Below, in pieces: positions 11,059 to 27,863 of a DNA stretch of 64,000 nucleotides. The stretch covers positions 4,002,798-4,066,797 of the forward strand of contig OZ020260.1 in the NCBI GenBank assembly GCA_963971285.1. The letters run 5' to 3'. The notes beneath the pieces are model-generated. The model had not been told where the DNA came from. It made no database searches and saw only the letters and a list, made by a program, of their open reading frames with translations. Position 1 is the first letter of the stretch. Every line of letters begins with the position of its first letter. The stretch is from Astropecten irregularis (Eukaryota > Echinodermata > Asteroidea > Paxillosida > Astropectinidae). The translations under genes were made by a program, and so were the position numbers.

Positions 11059-11865
11059 GAAACTGGTTGCGCATTTTATATACATGAATAAATCAATCAG
11101 TGGGAGCATGCGCAGCGGCAGTGCGTTGCCGCATCTACCTTCGACCGGTACTCCTTTGGTCTTCTGATGGCCATCCTCCAGGCAGCCACATGACCCATCC
11201 CCATCTCAGCAAAATAACGATCTACGTGATATAACACTAATGCCAATTTTTAATAATAATGCATTTATCGCTTTACAGAAATGGATCAAAATAAAGTGGG
11301 TAATAAAATCTTATTCCTTCTGAATTGAACTTGGGATTTGTGAATTTTTTATCAAGAATTGATTACACACAACAAATTCACACACATGATAAAGATGCCC
11401 TTCTACATTCCGCCGTGCATGATGGCAACAATGAAGCTGACAATATTTGTGCTCAGGATATCTTCAGATTACAGATCAACATCCAACAAGTTGCTTACCA
11501 TACATGGGTTAAACAGCAGCTGTGTTTTTGGAGCCGGTCAACATACCGGTATTCAAAATTGCACAAGTACGGTAGATAAAATAATGTTAATAGTGACTTG
11601 TACAAGACATAATTATATCCATCTTTACTGGATGTTCAAGCTGCAGCATTATAAAAAAAAAACAAGCAAAGAGATGAAGATAAGCAAAGAAATACTTTAA
11701 GCCTGAAAACCTGAAATATTAACTTAGATAGAAATTGAGAAGTGATTTGTATTTTATCTGGTTATCTGCAAAGTAAAAAAAGTTAAGATTTCCAGACGTG
11801 TACGTAGTCGTGGCACCATAACAATGGCCCTATTGCCCCTGTGATGCTGGATTTCAAACCAAACA
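11059..11865. other. Intergenic AT-rich DNA, nothing recognised
   Basis: Two overlapping frames (11325-11579 and 11359-11700) have no recognisable domain and typical non-coding composition. I found no support for a gene. Confidence 0.4.
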
Positions 11866-12117
11866 CTAAGGGGGGTTTACGACACGGAGGCTCTGGCTCA
11901 TCAGGCTTTGACTCTGTTATCCATATGCTGAAAATATATGTTGTGGTTTTCATTGAAGCTGAATCTCTGTTTTCCTTTTCAAACAAGAAAATCTACTTCG
12001 GAACTCCAGCCCAAAGCCTCTATTTTGATACCCGTTATCTTAGAATGTATTAACGAAATGGAGCCGGAGCCATAGCCTGAGCCAGAGCCTGAGCCAGAGC
12101 CTGAGCCAGAGCCTGAG

Positions 12118-12154
<37 letters not shown>

Positions 12155-12200
12155 CTGAGCCAGAGCCTGAGACGAAGCTTGAGCCTCCATTAATCTTAAG
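11866..12200 (-). repeat. R1 MITE-like repeat with (GAGCCA/GAGCCT)n array
   Basis: Reverse-orientation copy of R1. The left end is GGGGGGTTTACGACACGGAGG, closely matching the terminal inverted repeat of the nested copy at 17225. The core is followed by about 17 GAGCC(A/T/G) hexamers (12060-12175). The minus-strand Gly/Ser frame across the array is repeat read-through. Confidence 0.82.
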
Positions 12201-12968
12201 AAGAGTTGTTAGTATTAACCACAGCACTTGTATTGTGACATCACACTTTGCAATAGCAATTAGAATTGATTCGCATTTAAGATGTAGCGTGGAGACTTAC
12301 TATTCAATGCTTTGTGAACAAGGATTGGGGAATATTGGAGATATGTATCACCATACCAACATATGAAGACCAATCAGAACACCAACCAGACACATGTTAT
12401 TGTTTTAATACTGGTTCCTGCAGCTTAGTGGTTGGTAACCAGGTCAATAGGGCTCCGCACTCAAACTTTTTATAGAATACGTCCTCTAGCGAAAGCCTGA
12501 TGTTCGGACAGTGTTGTACAACGAATACGTGTATGGTGTAAGAGAACGTGAGAACGTACTCTGAATATTTACTGCATATTTCGTACGAAAAAAAAAGTCG
12601 CAAAAATGGTTATGTGTCTAAATTTGCAGTAGGAACATCACTTTTTGTGAAATTTTTTTTTTTATGAATGGTTGAGTTGACGCTTTTTTCTAAGCCATTC
12701 ATAAGAGGCTTTTTTGTCCGAACATCAGGGAACTCAAGGCAGCGCCTGGTTATATAGCTCCATAAATTGGCCATCTTCTACGACAAATTCAATACTTGTT
12801 GGATTACAAGTTTACAAAATGACATGAAATGCAATAGGTAATTATGGACGGCAAATCGCAACTCCACACTAAGCAATGACATCATACCCAATGAGCATTT
12901 CGCGAGTTAAAATTGAACAATATCTGCTACACTGATTTCTTTCACTGTAAGTAAACATCAAAAACCTG
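12201..12968. other. Intergenic DNA with a weak inverted repeat
   Basis: The word CCTGATGTTCGGACA near 12497 recurs inverted as TGTCCGAACATCAGG near 12716. This hints at a decayed fold-back element. No gene seen. Confidence 0.4.
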
Positions 12969-13174
12969 AATTCTCCAGACTGAAGACACTGTTGCTATAT
13001 CACATGATTCAGGGCAAGCTTTTGCTTTAATAGTTACATAACAGACGTCTTGCACCAATGCACTGTTCATAATGGATAAGAATGGCACAAAGGAACCAGT
13101 CCACTCCAGAGATGGGTATCACTATGCAAAAGCTTGCCCCGAATCACGTGATTCAGCAACAGTCTTTAGTCTGG
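12969..13174. mobile_element. Fold-back MITE-like element
   Basis: Left arm TTCTCCAGACTGAAGAC...GGGCAAGCTTTTGC pairs with right arm GCAAAAGCTTGCCCC...GTCTTTAGTCTGG over about 55 bp each. The loop is about 90 bp. Non-coding. The frame at 13082-13384 crosses it and is not a gene. Confidence 0.72.
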
Positions 13175-13526
13175 GAAATTCAAATTGGGGTGTTTATGTG
13201 CAATGAAAGAAGTCTGTGTGCCAGATACTATTCAGATTTAACTCGCAAATGGCTTATATATACCTTAGTGCTTTATCCATATGTACACAACTATATACTA
13301 ATGAACAGTAACACACATGAAGTGCGTATACACATTTTTGTAGTTCTTGCAATTTTAAGGCATACAATGATTTACCTGTACTGAGATGAAACTGTGCTTT
13401 GGTTGGCGTACATCACAAGAACACAGACTGGGTGAGGATTGTCATCAAGAGGTCAAAGGGCAAGCCTAATTTGCATAATTCTATCACCCGACCACAGGTC
13501 ATGAATATTCAGGAGTTGTTTGTTGT

Positions 13527-18554
<5,028 letters not shown>

Positions 18555-19683
18555 CCTCTGTATTCAAACACAAACAAGACAACAACTTGTAATAATAATC
18601 CTAAACAACTAAGAGCACAACATGTAACTACAGTCAACAACTATTGGTAGCACGACAGTGAACTACAGTCACCAGCTACAGTATTTGACTGTGAACTTGA
18701 CTGAGATGGGGGCGTGTCTACTTTTGTACCTTTTGTACATGTCTGCCTGTGGCCTGTACAGTCCTTTTGTGTAGCATTTGAATGCACAGTACTATTGTCA
18801 GACAATTCTCTATTTGTACTGTGCATAGTTGGAAATGGTCTTTCCAAACTTGGGAGCTTTTAATTTATACGTTGCATTTCTGTCTATTATGAAGGGACTC
18901 CAACCTGTCTGTTTGAATTGAAATGCTGTCCTCATGTGAGAGTTAACAATCAAACTACAGGTTGGCAGTGTTCGCTACGACGCTCGTTGTGAATTGTACA
19001 TTGTCATTTCCAATGAAATTTCAATAAAAGGTCAGTCGCCAAACAAATATTCTGTTTTTTCATCAGGACTTTTTCTCCTTTTTAAGTAATAAATTCTTTG
19101 TAGCAAATTGTAACATACATGTACACATATGTACATTCAATTTTCTTTTCCTTTTTTTTTTTAACCAAAAATGTGCATGGAAGCTTTTTAATTAATATAA
19201 TCATCAAATAACCACAAGGGAAACTGACTGGATTTTAAGTCATTGAAAAGTGAACAAAGAAAAGGGGATTGGAGTGGGATACAGTTTTTCGTTTCCCTTT
19301 TTTTTTTCACCAACAATTTGCACACCTATAAATTGGCAAATGTGAAGATTTTGCAAGGTTACTTTGTGTCACACTTAACTGTCTAACAAGTACGTGTACA
19401 TAAACATGTATGATAATAATGATAGCACCCCAAAACTTCATTTACCAGTCATTTGGTTTATCAAACTGTATGTACAGTATATGTAGCTCAAATAAATATT
19501 TTCAGAATTTTTTGCCATTTGTACAATCTCTATTTTGGAAGGGGACTAAACAGGAATGCAAACAAGTAAGAAAAATGTTCCGCTGCAAACAAGTTTAAAT
19601 TAGTACAAATGAGAAGCAATATGGCACAGAGACTGAGCATTATGGGATGTAATAACATGATGAATAGGAATCATAGCATGTTC
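18555..19683. other. Region between ALAD exon 1 and the Myb/SANT gene
   Basis: Likely holds the ALAD promoter and 5' UTR exon; I could not place them. The frame at 18641-18847 is low-complexity. A fragment at about 19238-19275 (TCATTGAAAAGTGAACAAAG) matches the edge of the tRNA-derived palindrome at 45441. Poly-T and AT tracts otherwise. Confidence 0.5.
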
Positions 19684-20742
19684 CTATTTGATAAGAACAT
19701 AACACAATGTAAGGAGTGATGGTAATGTGTATATGAGAGAAGTAATGCGTACTTTCATGGGTAGCACGTGTGATTCTCGAGCATATTCCCAATGTGCGTA
19801 GTGGTCATTTTCAAAGTCACCCTCTTCCAAGATGGTGTCGAAGTCATCAACATCAGTCTTGATTTCGGCGATGTTTATCGGCGTAGGTGAGATGGACGTA
19901 GGTCTCTCTGTAGATGTGTGTGCCTCGAGGCTTTCCTCCATCCTCGACACTCTACTGATCTTGACGGGTTGAACAGCCACACCAGCCTGGTTGTCTTGAT
20001 GCTCCAGCATGAGATTCTTAGTGTCCTCATCATCTTCGCCTGACATTGAATCGCCTGAATCATGCCATGGATATGCCACAGTGTAAGAGGGTTCAGCTTC
20101 CCGATTTACAGATTCAAACTCTGCAACCGTAAGCTGGCTAGAGCTCGGACGGGAGCTAGAGCTCGGACGGGAGCTAGAGCTCGGACGGGAGCTAGAGCTC
20201 GGACGGGAGCTAGAGCTCGGACGGGAGCTAGATCTCGGACGGGAGCTAGATCTGCTACGGTATGACATTGGCTCTCTTGCTCTACGGTTCATCGCAGAAC
20301 TCCCAGCAGCAGCATACTCCCACTGAGTATCATTATCATCACTAGCTTGCTCATAAATCGCCACGTCTATCTTGTCAAGCAGTTTCACTCCACCGCCCAA
20401 ATGTGAAGCATTCCTGGTGATGGACATGACACTACGCTCCAGTCTGTTCAGGGAATCTCGACACTTTCTCACAGCCGATCCGCTGGAGTGGCTACGATTG
20501 ATTCTCAGAGCCTTCTGCTTGGTGCGGCACTTCAGGTCGTCCCATTTCTTCTTCAGGTCCGCAACGGAGCGAGGGATCGGGGATTGGGCATTGACTGCAG
20601 ACTGTATCTTTAACCAGGCTCGCATTTTCCTGTCTTTACTGAGCTGGTCGGCAAATCGACAGAAGAGGATATCCATGTTGGCCTCCACTCCGGCCACCAG
20701 CAGCCCAATTTCCCCTGGGGAGTAGTTGGCCTTGCGTTTCAT
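19684..20742 (-). CDS. Myb/SANT-like DNA-binding domain protein (NAIF1/MSANTD-like)
   Basis: A 352-codon frame from the first ATG (20742); an in-frame TGA lies 12 codons upstream, with no other ATG between. Residues about 3-78 form a Myb/SANT-like trihelix domain (ANYSPGEIGLLVAGVEAN, DLKKKWDDLKCRTKQKA), the kind found in NAIF1-like proteins and Harbinger-associated Myb proteins. A basic, Ser/Arg-rich stretch follows (160-202) made of the repeat SSSRPS. After it comes an acidic C-terminal half (MSGEDDEDTKN, DVDDFDTILEEGDFENDH). The hydrophobic last ~20 residues are unusual. A possible donor (ATGAAA|GTACGC, about 19754) would remove them if a downstream exon exists. Probable role: sequence-specific DNA binding in the nucleus. 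Whether it is a host gene or a domesticated or transposon-derived copy is open. Confidence 0.72.
   Translation of the reverse strand: MKRKANYSPGEIGLLVAGVEANMDILFCRFADQLSKDRKMRAWLKIQSAVNAQSPIPRSVADLKKKWDDLKCRTKQKALRINRSHSSGSAVRKCRDSLNRLERSVMSITRNASHLGGGVKLLDKIDVAIYEQASDDNDTQWEYAAAGSSAMNRRAREPMSYRSRSSSRPRSSSRPSSSSRPSSSSRPSSSSRPSSSSRPSSSQLTVAEFESVNREAEPSYTVAYPWHDSGDSMSGEDDEDTKNLMLEHQDNQAGVAVQPVKISRVSRMEESLEAHTSTERPTSISPTPINIAEIKTDVDDFDTILEEGDFENDHYAHWEYARESHVLPMKVRITSLIYTLPSLLTLCYVLIK
20138..20262 (-). repeat. 18-bp coding repeat (SSSRPS) in the Myb/SANT gene
   Basis: Six to seven direct copies of an 18-bp unit (CTCGGACGGGAGCTAGAG on the plus strand) encode a Ser/Arg/Pro linker. Near-identity at the DNA level points to recent slippage or homogenisation. 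Confidence 0.85.
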
Positions 20743-21022
20743 TTGGGATCCCGTACGGTACGTCCACCTTGACACTCAAACACTAATGTGGATGGGTGAC
20801 ACAATGAGCTAGAAAAAGAAATGGGGGGACAATTTCAGTCACATACGGTAGGCATGATATCAATCATGAAGTAGACACAAAAAGCGTCCATGGTAGATCA
20901 ATGCAGAAAACTCTTTCAAGAACAAAAATATCTGCGACTGTATCTTTACCTGAAGATAGTTCCAGCAGCCCCAAACAGACGCATTTCACAACATCATAGT
21001 TGCCCTCAATGGATTCCTAATG

Positions 21023-21354
21023 CCCGTTACAGACAGGTGTTCCAGCGTCGCGCCGAACTCAATAGATTCATTAGGAGCGACCCTAGAATGACCCAATTCA
21101 GATTTTGGTTTCAGACAGGCAAACTTAATACACTTGGACTAGGCCAAGTACGCCTACAAACAAACGAACGACGTCTGAAACTAAGTCGCTCTAGCGCCGT
21201 TCTGAACGACCCAGACCGTCGATCTTTCGACATCGGGTGCGCCTGGTCGCTCCTAATTGTTTCAGACGTCAAACTTTCTATGTACCGGTACTTAATTCAA
21301 ATCTTGTCTTGCAATTGGTTCGGCGCGGACGCTGTCGTGCCTGTCTGAAACGGG
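21023..21354. mobile_element. Fold-back MITE-like element, ends CCCGTTACAGACAGG
   Basis: Left end CCCGTTACAGACAGGTG mirrors right end CCTGTCTGAAACGGGT. Inner words (GTCGCGCCGAACTCAA against TTGGTTCGGCGCGGAC) also pair. A 152-codon frame (20890-21348) runs through it but has no recognisable domain and is best seen as chance read-through. Confidence 0.75.
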
Positions 21355-21629
21355 TGTAAAAATATGCAGCACAAGCCTACTAAAAGGTCATTTGAAAATT
21401 TGACTCCAAGATAAATGTAGTGTCCGATGTTTAACTTCTTGGAGAATCAAATCTCCTTTGGAGTCCTGATGTTGTTTTCGGATTTCGTCTAATGAGTTGT
21501 GCACAGGATGAAACATTTAGACCAGTTAATTTTCATCTTCCATGTAGAAGCATAGGTGTATCTAAAGATAGAGAATTTTATGTCATCTTGAAGAATTTTG
21601 CAATGTCAATACATGAATAAAATGTGCAG

Positions 21630-21845
21630 GTCGTGGGTTTGAATCCCACCTGAGCCAGCACATAATTTTGTTCATGAGCACACAAACACACGTCAGTGAA
21701 GGGCAAGACTAATTTGCATATTTATACATGTAGCTCCCCGACAACAAATCATTAATAATAATAATTAACTACACTCATTGGTATTAATGATATTTCATTG
21801 ATGTGATAGAATTATGCAAATTAGGCTTGCCCTTCACTGGTGTAC
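21630..21845. repeat. tRNA B-box fragment followed by a small palindrome
   Basis: 21635-21665 reads GTGGGTTTGAATCCCACCTG, the T-arm and B box of a tRNA-derived SINE, and matches 48040. Next is a palindrome from CAGTGAAGGGCAAGACTAA (21695) to TTAGGCTTGCCCTTCACTGG (about 21840). Its arm is also found alone at about 13455. Confidence 0.65.
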
Positions 21846-21870
21846 ATGTACATTATACAAAAATCAAATG

Positions 21871-22262
21871 ATTTAAATGTAATAGCATACTTTGGTTTTT
21901 GTCAAAGAAATACTATTCATAGGCAAAAATATCAAGGTGATCAAACATGTCCATGAAATAATAAACCTGTGAAAATGTGAGCTCAATCGGACATCTGAGT
22001 CCCGAGAAAATAGCAAAAAACAAATCATATTTTGTTATAAAGTCAAGAATGGTTTTGATTCTACAAAACTGTTTTCGGTTGTTGTTTTACTAATTTCAAG
22101 GATAAATACAGCATTTCAGATGGAAATATTTTAATGGTATGTTTCTACCAGCTGCACCATCTTCATATCCTGAAAGTTATACGTAAATCTGTGAACATTT
22201 CTGTTTGAGTATGTTACCAACAACATCATGAACATGGCCAATCCTGAACTGTACCTAGTTTA
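21871..22262. mobile_element. R6 MITE copy
   Basis: Starts near AATAGCATACTTTGG and ends at AACTGTACCTAG. It has the same internal words as 2244 and 59626 (ACATCTGAGTC, CACCATCTTCATATCC, CTGTGAACATTTCTG). Confidence 0.75.
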
Positions 22263-22387
22263 ACTAAAGTCAAAAGATTAAAATTAGTAGGCCTACTTGA
22301 CTTTTGACGTTTGCCATTCAAACAGCATAGGCCTATGTATGTGCAATGAGTGATTGAGTGGACTGTACAAAGAAAAAAATCGATGGG

Positions 22388-23255
22388 CAAGAATTCCACT
22401 GACGACCATGACGGAAACAAAGTTATATCCTCTAAAAGTTAACTCACTGGATACAAGTTAGGACCAACATCAATCTCAGGAGTGGAAAGCTGGGTAGCAC
22501 ATCTGGAAAGTGGGTTTTACGGGGTATTTTGGACTCACACTTCGGATCAGTAGTGCACAGCGGGGGCAGCCATTTTCTATCTGTGAACTTATGTGTGGTG
22601 CGCATGACAGAGGGCAAAGGGCACTGGAGCTGTTGAATATTGATGTTCAGGAGGGACCATTGTTTGGCGGGGGCGGGGGCGGGTGGGGGTGTTTAGTGTG
22701 AGGTAGTAACGGTAGAAAAATTCAGGGAGGGTTTAGGTGTGGGGATTTCGAAATAGCATTAATTTAGAGACATTTTTGGAAGGTCTGAATTGAATTGCGG
22801 TACGCAGCCTAGATTTAACCATTGCATATTGGGACTCCCCCGCCAATTTTACTTGACCTTAACTTCAAATAGAACATATTAACCTTCTTCTGGCAGCAAG
22901 CGCTCGTGTGGCGTGCTCAGATTATCCATTGCATTTGTAATAATATTGTTGTTTCTTCCATAGCCCGGGTTCGAATCCCAGTGAGAGCAAGGAAAAAAAG
23001 CAGGTAAATAAGAGTGAATAATGTAGAAGAGGAAGGGATATAGGGACAGGTAGGAGAGAAGAAAGAAGTGTAAAGAGGGCGTTTTTTTATTTATTTTTTT
23101 TTTTTTATTTGCCCCCTTTTTTTAAACCTCTCCCCCTAGTCGGGGAGCCCCCTCTCACACCTAAAAACCCTCAAAATAGATTCCCCCCCTTCTGAACTTC
23201 TCAAATATCCAAAAATTAGGTCAATTTGGCCATGGTCGTCAGTGGAATTTTTTCC
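22388..23255. mobile_element. R9 fold-back element, long copy
   Basis: Outer inverted words AGAATTCCACTGACGACCATG (left) and CATGGTCGTCAGTGGAATT (right) delimit about 870 bp. The same termini occur on the shorter element at 47669-47928. The interior contains G-rich and T-rich runs and a tRNA-like B-box word (GGGTTCGAATCCCAG, 22969). No gene seen. Confidence 0.7.
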
Positions 23256-24338
23256 AATCGATGTTAAGTAGGCCCTAGGCCTAGACCAAAATTGTGCGCA
23301 TTGCAGACATTGCGGTGGGATTGTTTTCACACTGTAAGTGTAACCAACGATAGGCCTACGTGCGGTACTGACACTGTGTGACGTGTCTGTAGACTGTGGC
23401 AAGAATTTGGACTTGGGTTCAGTCGAAAGCCTTGCCACATAAAATATACAGGCACATGGGGACTTCATTAACATGTACTTCATTCCCAGTGCACCTACCG
23501 TTCTGATAACTCGATTTAAAATTTATGAGATGCTGCTACACAAGCGGTGTCTGCTGCTACTTCAATCCAAAACAAGCATCTACCTCTTCTTAGTACTTCA
23601 CAGCGGCCATTTTGTTGAATAACAAACCTATGCGCGCGACGGCTGTTTCCTGAACGACCAGAAAATGCTTCAATCAGGCAGCAACACTGCATGATTGTCA
23701 TCCGGTGATTCCGGTCATGCAGCCAATAGGCCTACAGTACCTGTTTTAAAGGACGTATGAGAATGCCCTTTTTATACATCATTAGCAATAGGATGGTCCC
23801 GTGCACGTCCTCCTCATGATCATGGGTGCCGATCCCTGGGGGTTGGGATATACCCCCCACCCCCAATATATCGAGGTTGAATGTCATTAAATACCGACAA
23901 AATATCTAAGTACAGTATACCAACAAAATAACGAAAAAAATAGGAATGTGGAAAGACAATAAATTTTACTTGTTCCCACTTCACGTTCTTTTTATGGTAC
24001 ATGTACATAAATAGAAATATTACATGATCCTTCTTGTTTTTTTTTGTCTTCGCAGTGAATTTATACCATGTTTAATTCTTCTGAATATCTTTTTAAATGC
24101 TGTAAAATGCGACTTTTGGACTCTTTTATTTTTTAAGTCCCTGGTGTCGGAGGGGGAATCCCACTCCCCCCCCCCCACCCCCCTAAAGAGTAAAAGCAGT
24201 GACCAAAATTACTTTTGATCTTTTAAGATCAAAAATAACTTGAAGAGAATACATGGTAGGCCTATTGCAGGTATATGTACTAAGAACAGTATTTTGCAGA
24301 AAGTAACTTCTTGGTCTTAATGATGACCACATCACCCC
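23256..24338. other. Intergenic DNA, nothing recognised
   Basis: Small frames, C/G homopolymer runs near 23860 and 24165. No protein domain or shared repeat identified. Confidence 0.4.
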
Positions 24339-24657
24339 CCGCCAACCAGGCGCGGTTCTAGAGCCAAAATTTTGGGGGGGCTAGAAGAGCCATTATTTTT
24401 TGGGGGGGCTAGAAGACCCAATATTTTGGGTTCTTCTAACACTCGCTTCTGCTATGTCTTATTAGGGGTCGAAAAACATGCACATTATAGCCCACACAAC
24501 GCGTTTTTATGTAATTGGCGCTTAATAACTGAAAAAATCCAGTATTTTCAAGATTTTTTTTTTCACTTGCATTTTTTTTGGGGGGCTAGACAAAATTGTG
24601 GGGGGCTATAGCCCCCCCTAGCCCCCCCCCCCCCGTAGAACCGCGCCTGCCGCCAAC
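24339..24657. mobile_element. hAT-type MITE with perfect 8-bp target duplication
   Basis: Element 24347-24649 (303 bp) has perfect 14-bp terminal inverted repeats CAGGCGCGGTTCTA and TAGAACCGCGCCTG. Both sides are flanked by CCGCCAAC. An 8-bp duplication with CAG-type ends is diagnostic of hAT elements. The interior is G-run-rich and non-coding (GGGGGGCTAGA repeated). Confidence 0.93.
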
Positions 24658-26265
24658 ATACAAACCAATCACAAGACCGAACCTTTATGAGACCCTGGTG
24701 CCCAAAGACACACCGCACCTGTACCACTGAGGACAGTAAATCTTACCATGAAAGAGAAGTTTAGTCCTGATTCAATAATTCACAGCAGTACAAATTATGT
24801 TTGTAGTTCATAGCATATTTATTACATTCTAAGATGGAATCTTTGAATTCAAATCCAAACAATAACTTCTATTAATACGAACACAGTGTATATACAATGA
24901 ATTAGAATTTATGAGGCATTATAATAATAAGATAAAATTTGAATGAAGTTGAAAAAAGTTTACAAGTATTAACGGAATTAATACGAAATAATGACTGTAA
25001 ACTTTTTGGATGTTTTTTGTTAGAATAAAACCGGCTGAGATTATACAACTCTGTCAAGCTATATGTTTGGATAATTTATACTTAATAAAAATGCTATCAA
25101 CCACCAGTAGGCCAAAAAGTAGTGTGCAGAGAATTTATAATTTTCCAAAAGAGTTTTTCCTGTTCCATTTTGAAATTTTGTAAGCTGCGATATAATTGGA
25201 TCCCCCCAAATTGATTTATATTTCCAGTCAATATTGGATTTCTTTATTAATAACTGATTCAAACTTGTTGATGATGATCCCACCCTTTAAGATTTATAAG
25301 AATGTTTTATCATGGAAAATATGTAAAACATACAATCCTGGTCATTAAACTTTGGAATAACTTATTATTTGACAAATTTTGAAACTACTTAATCCATATC
25401 ATAAAAGAGCTATGAAAATTTGGCAATTGGTATAAAATGAATCTGATATAATGATGCCGCTGATTAGACTATTTTAAACCCATATTCTCGTTTGCTTTAA
25501 GATATTGACACCCCAAGAATTTAATTTAAACAATTTTGTTTTTGTAATTTTATAAGTTTAATTTTTTTTGTTATTTTACATGTTATATATTTTTTTACAT
25601 TTTATAAATTTTGAAACTTTTTTTTGCATTTTGTTATTTTATGTTCTTTTTGTTCTTTTTTATTTTTTTTACAAAACAATCGTCTACAGGCAAATGATCT
25701 TCCCATTCCCCATAGGGGACACAATAATGTGAATTCGACTTGTGCTGAAAATGCTGTATATGAAGTATATAATAGTACTAATGATGGTTACCAGTTATGT
25801 TTGTTACAAGATTATACAGTTGTCATGTGAGGAGGGCGGGGTTTGCATTTAGTAAAAAGGAGTAATACAAAAATGATATTATTTTTCAGCTGTATACAAG
25901 TAATAAACTGGTGCTAACTGCTTATCAGCCAAAATGACCAGGAATATATCAAATGCTTATTTTTTAGGAGGGCCTGATGCGTTTCGATCCTAGCAGGATC
26001 TTTTTCAATTTCTTCTTTAACCGAGGAACACAAAAATATTTTTTTTTAACTTTGATTGGAAAAGAAGTACAAAAATATAAAGAAAGATTTTTTTAAAAGA
26101 AGAAAAATATATTGTTTTGATAGAATAGAAATACAAAAATATAAGGAAAGGCTTTATAAGGAGAGAAGAAACAAAATATAAGCTTTCCAATGTAAGAATA
26201 GAAGTACAAACATAATCATAAACAAAGAACTTGAGTAGGGCTTTCTCACTGACTGACTATACCCC
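24658..26265. other. AT-rich intergenic DNA with an R5 arm
   Basis: Poly-T and AT-rich throughout (especially 25550-25680). One R5 arm (GGAGGGCCTGATGCGTTTCG, then CCTAGCAGGATC) lies at 25972-26005. No gene seen. Confidence 0.5.
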
Positions 26266-26880
26266 CCCCCCCCCTTGACTCACACACCGTCCGATTCACC
26301 AACTCGGTGACTGATTGACTCACACCCCCACTCATCAGAAACTCACAAACTCATTCACTCACTCCACGACTACTCACTCGTTGCTCACTCACAAACCGGC
26401 ACCCCCCCCCCCGACTCATTCCCGACTCACTCACAAACTCATTTACTCACTCCCCAAATACTCACACATTCCAGACTCAATCAACAAACTCACCCCCTCA
26501 CTCCACGACTACTCACTCTCTACTTACTCACAAACTGGCACTCACAATCCGACTCACTCACAAACTCATTCACTTACAACACTCATTCAGCTTGAAACAT
26601 TATACAAAGGCTTGTATAAGAAAAGGAATAGGGGAAAAAAGGACAGGATGATAAATTACGACTACGATTTACTTAATTCATCCACTGACTCATTCACACA
26701 CTCACACCCTCAATCACTCAATCCCCACTTACCCCTCCCAATGTTGACACTTCTAAGAAATATAAGCAGATGAGAAGGAAGAAGGAAAGGAAAGGAAAGA
26801 AAAGTATAGACTATGAGTAAAACAAATCACCGACTCACTCACCGAATCACTCACACACTGACTCACAACTCCCTGAAACT
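26266..26880. repeat. ACTC-rich simple repeat region
   Basis: Degenerate repeats of ACTCACTC and ACAAACTCATTCACTC with C-runs. The frame at 26315-26773 (Thr/His/Ser-rich) is read-through. The same type of sequence resumes at 27856-27895 after the hAT element, so the element landed in this repeat. Confidence 0.8.
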
Positions 26881-26969
26881 AAGACAAAACACACAAATAA
26901 CACGAGACAAAAGAAACGGAGTGGAGAACAAACGAAGAACGACATTTTACAGAGAGAACACCCCCTCCC

Positions 26970-27863
26970 CTACTCACCAGCGGCGTAGCTAGGATTTTTT
27001 CAGCAGGGGGGCACTGGGGGGGCCTTGGAATTTTGTGGGGGGGCACCCGGAATTTTTTCAAAACTGGAGATTTGCAAAATATGAGAAATGCGGGGGGGGG
27101 GGGGCAGATCCAGCGGGCGTGGGGCAGCCTTTTCTTCAAGCCAAAAAACAAAAACAAAAAACAGAAAAAAAAAAAAAATTAAAGGGAAACAGAAAGACTC
27201 CAAAAGAGCTTAAAAAGGGGGGGGGGAGACAAAATTAGCTAGCTTTGATCGCCGTGAAACGCATCCGTCGCTATTGAATTGGTGCATTATATTTCCACGC
27301 TCCCTGGAAAATCATGGATAAGCGCGAAGGACTTGCGGCCGGGGTCCAGGGCCCGCTTAAGGGCCCTGGAAGCTCAGGGGTTCTAGATATTCTTTGGTGC
27401 AATCTGAGCCTTATTTTGGAAGCAATTGTTCCGATAAATTTATTCATTATATTATTACTTCATTATTTCTTTTTAATCCAACACTCTTGAGCGGGAGAAA
27501 TTCAATCTGGGGACCAGACTAACTATAGCCAAACCAGACAAAATGGCAGATGGGCTGTTTTGAAGTTCCCGTAAGCGCGTAAGAAAATTGCATTTTTACA
27601 CTGAAATGTTGCACAGATTTCTTCACTGTATAGGGTTTTAAGAACTCAGGAACATTTGCTGAAAGTAAAAAATATCATTTTGGAACAGTTAAAGCTGTTA
27701 AGTTGTCTTTATTTCCTTTATAGCTATCATACCCTACAGATAACGCTTTTTTTTTTTCTATACCCACGATTTTTTGTGGGGGGGCACCTGGGGGGGCACG
27801 CCGAATTTGTGGGGGGGCACGTGCCCCCCCAGGCCCCCCCGTAGCTACGCCGCTGCTACTCAC
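26970..27863. mobile_element. 878-bp hAT non-autonomous element with perfect 8-bp target duplication
   Basis: Element 26978-27855 has perfect 14-bp terminal inverted repeats CAGCGGCGTAGCTA and TAGCTACGCCGCTG, followed inward by G-rich GGGGGGCAC words. Both flanks carry CTACTCAC. No transposase frame; the frames inside are G/C-run artefacts. Confidence 0.94.

Noticed and set aside
20890-21348. 152-codon plus-strand frame
   Set aside because: It spans a palindromic element with inverted ends at 21023 and 21354, has no recognisable domain, and no splice or start context.
26315-26773. 152-codon Thr/His/Ser-rich frame
   Set aside because: Encoded by the ACTC simple repeat, without any domain.
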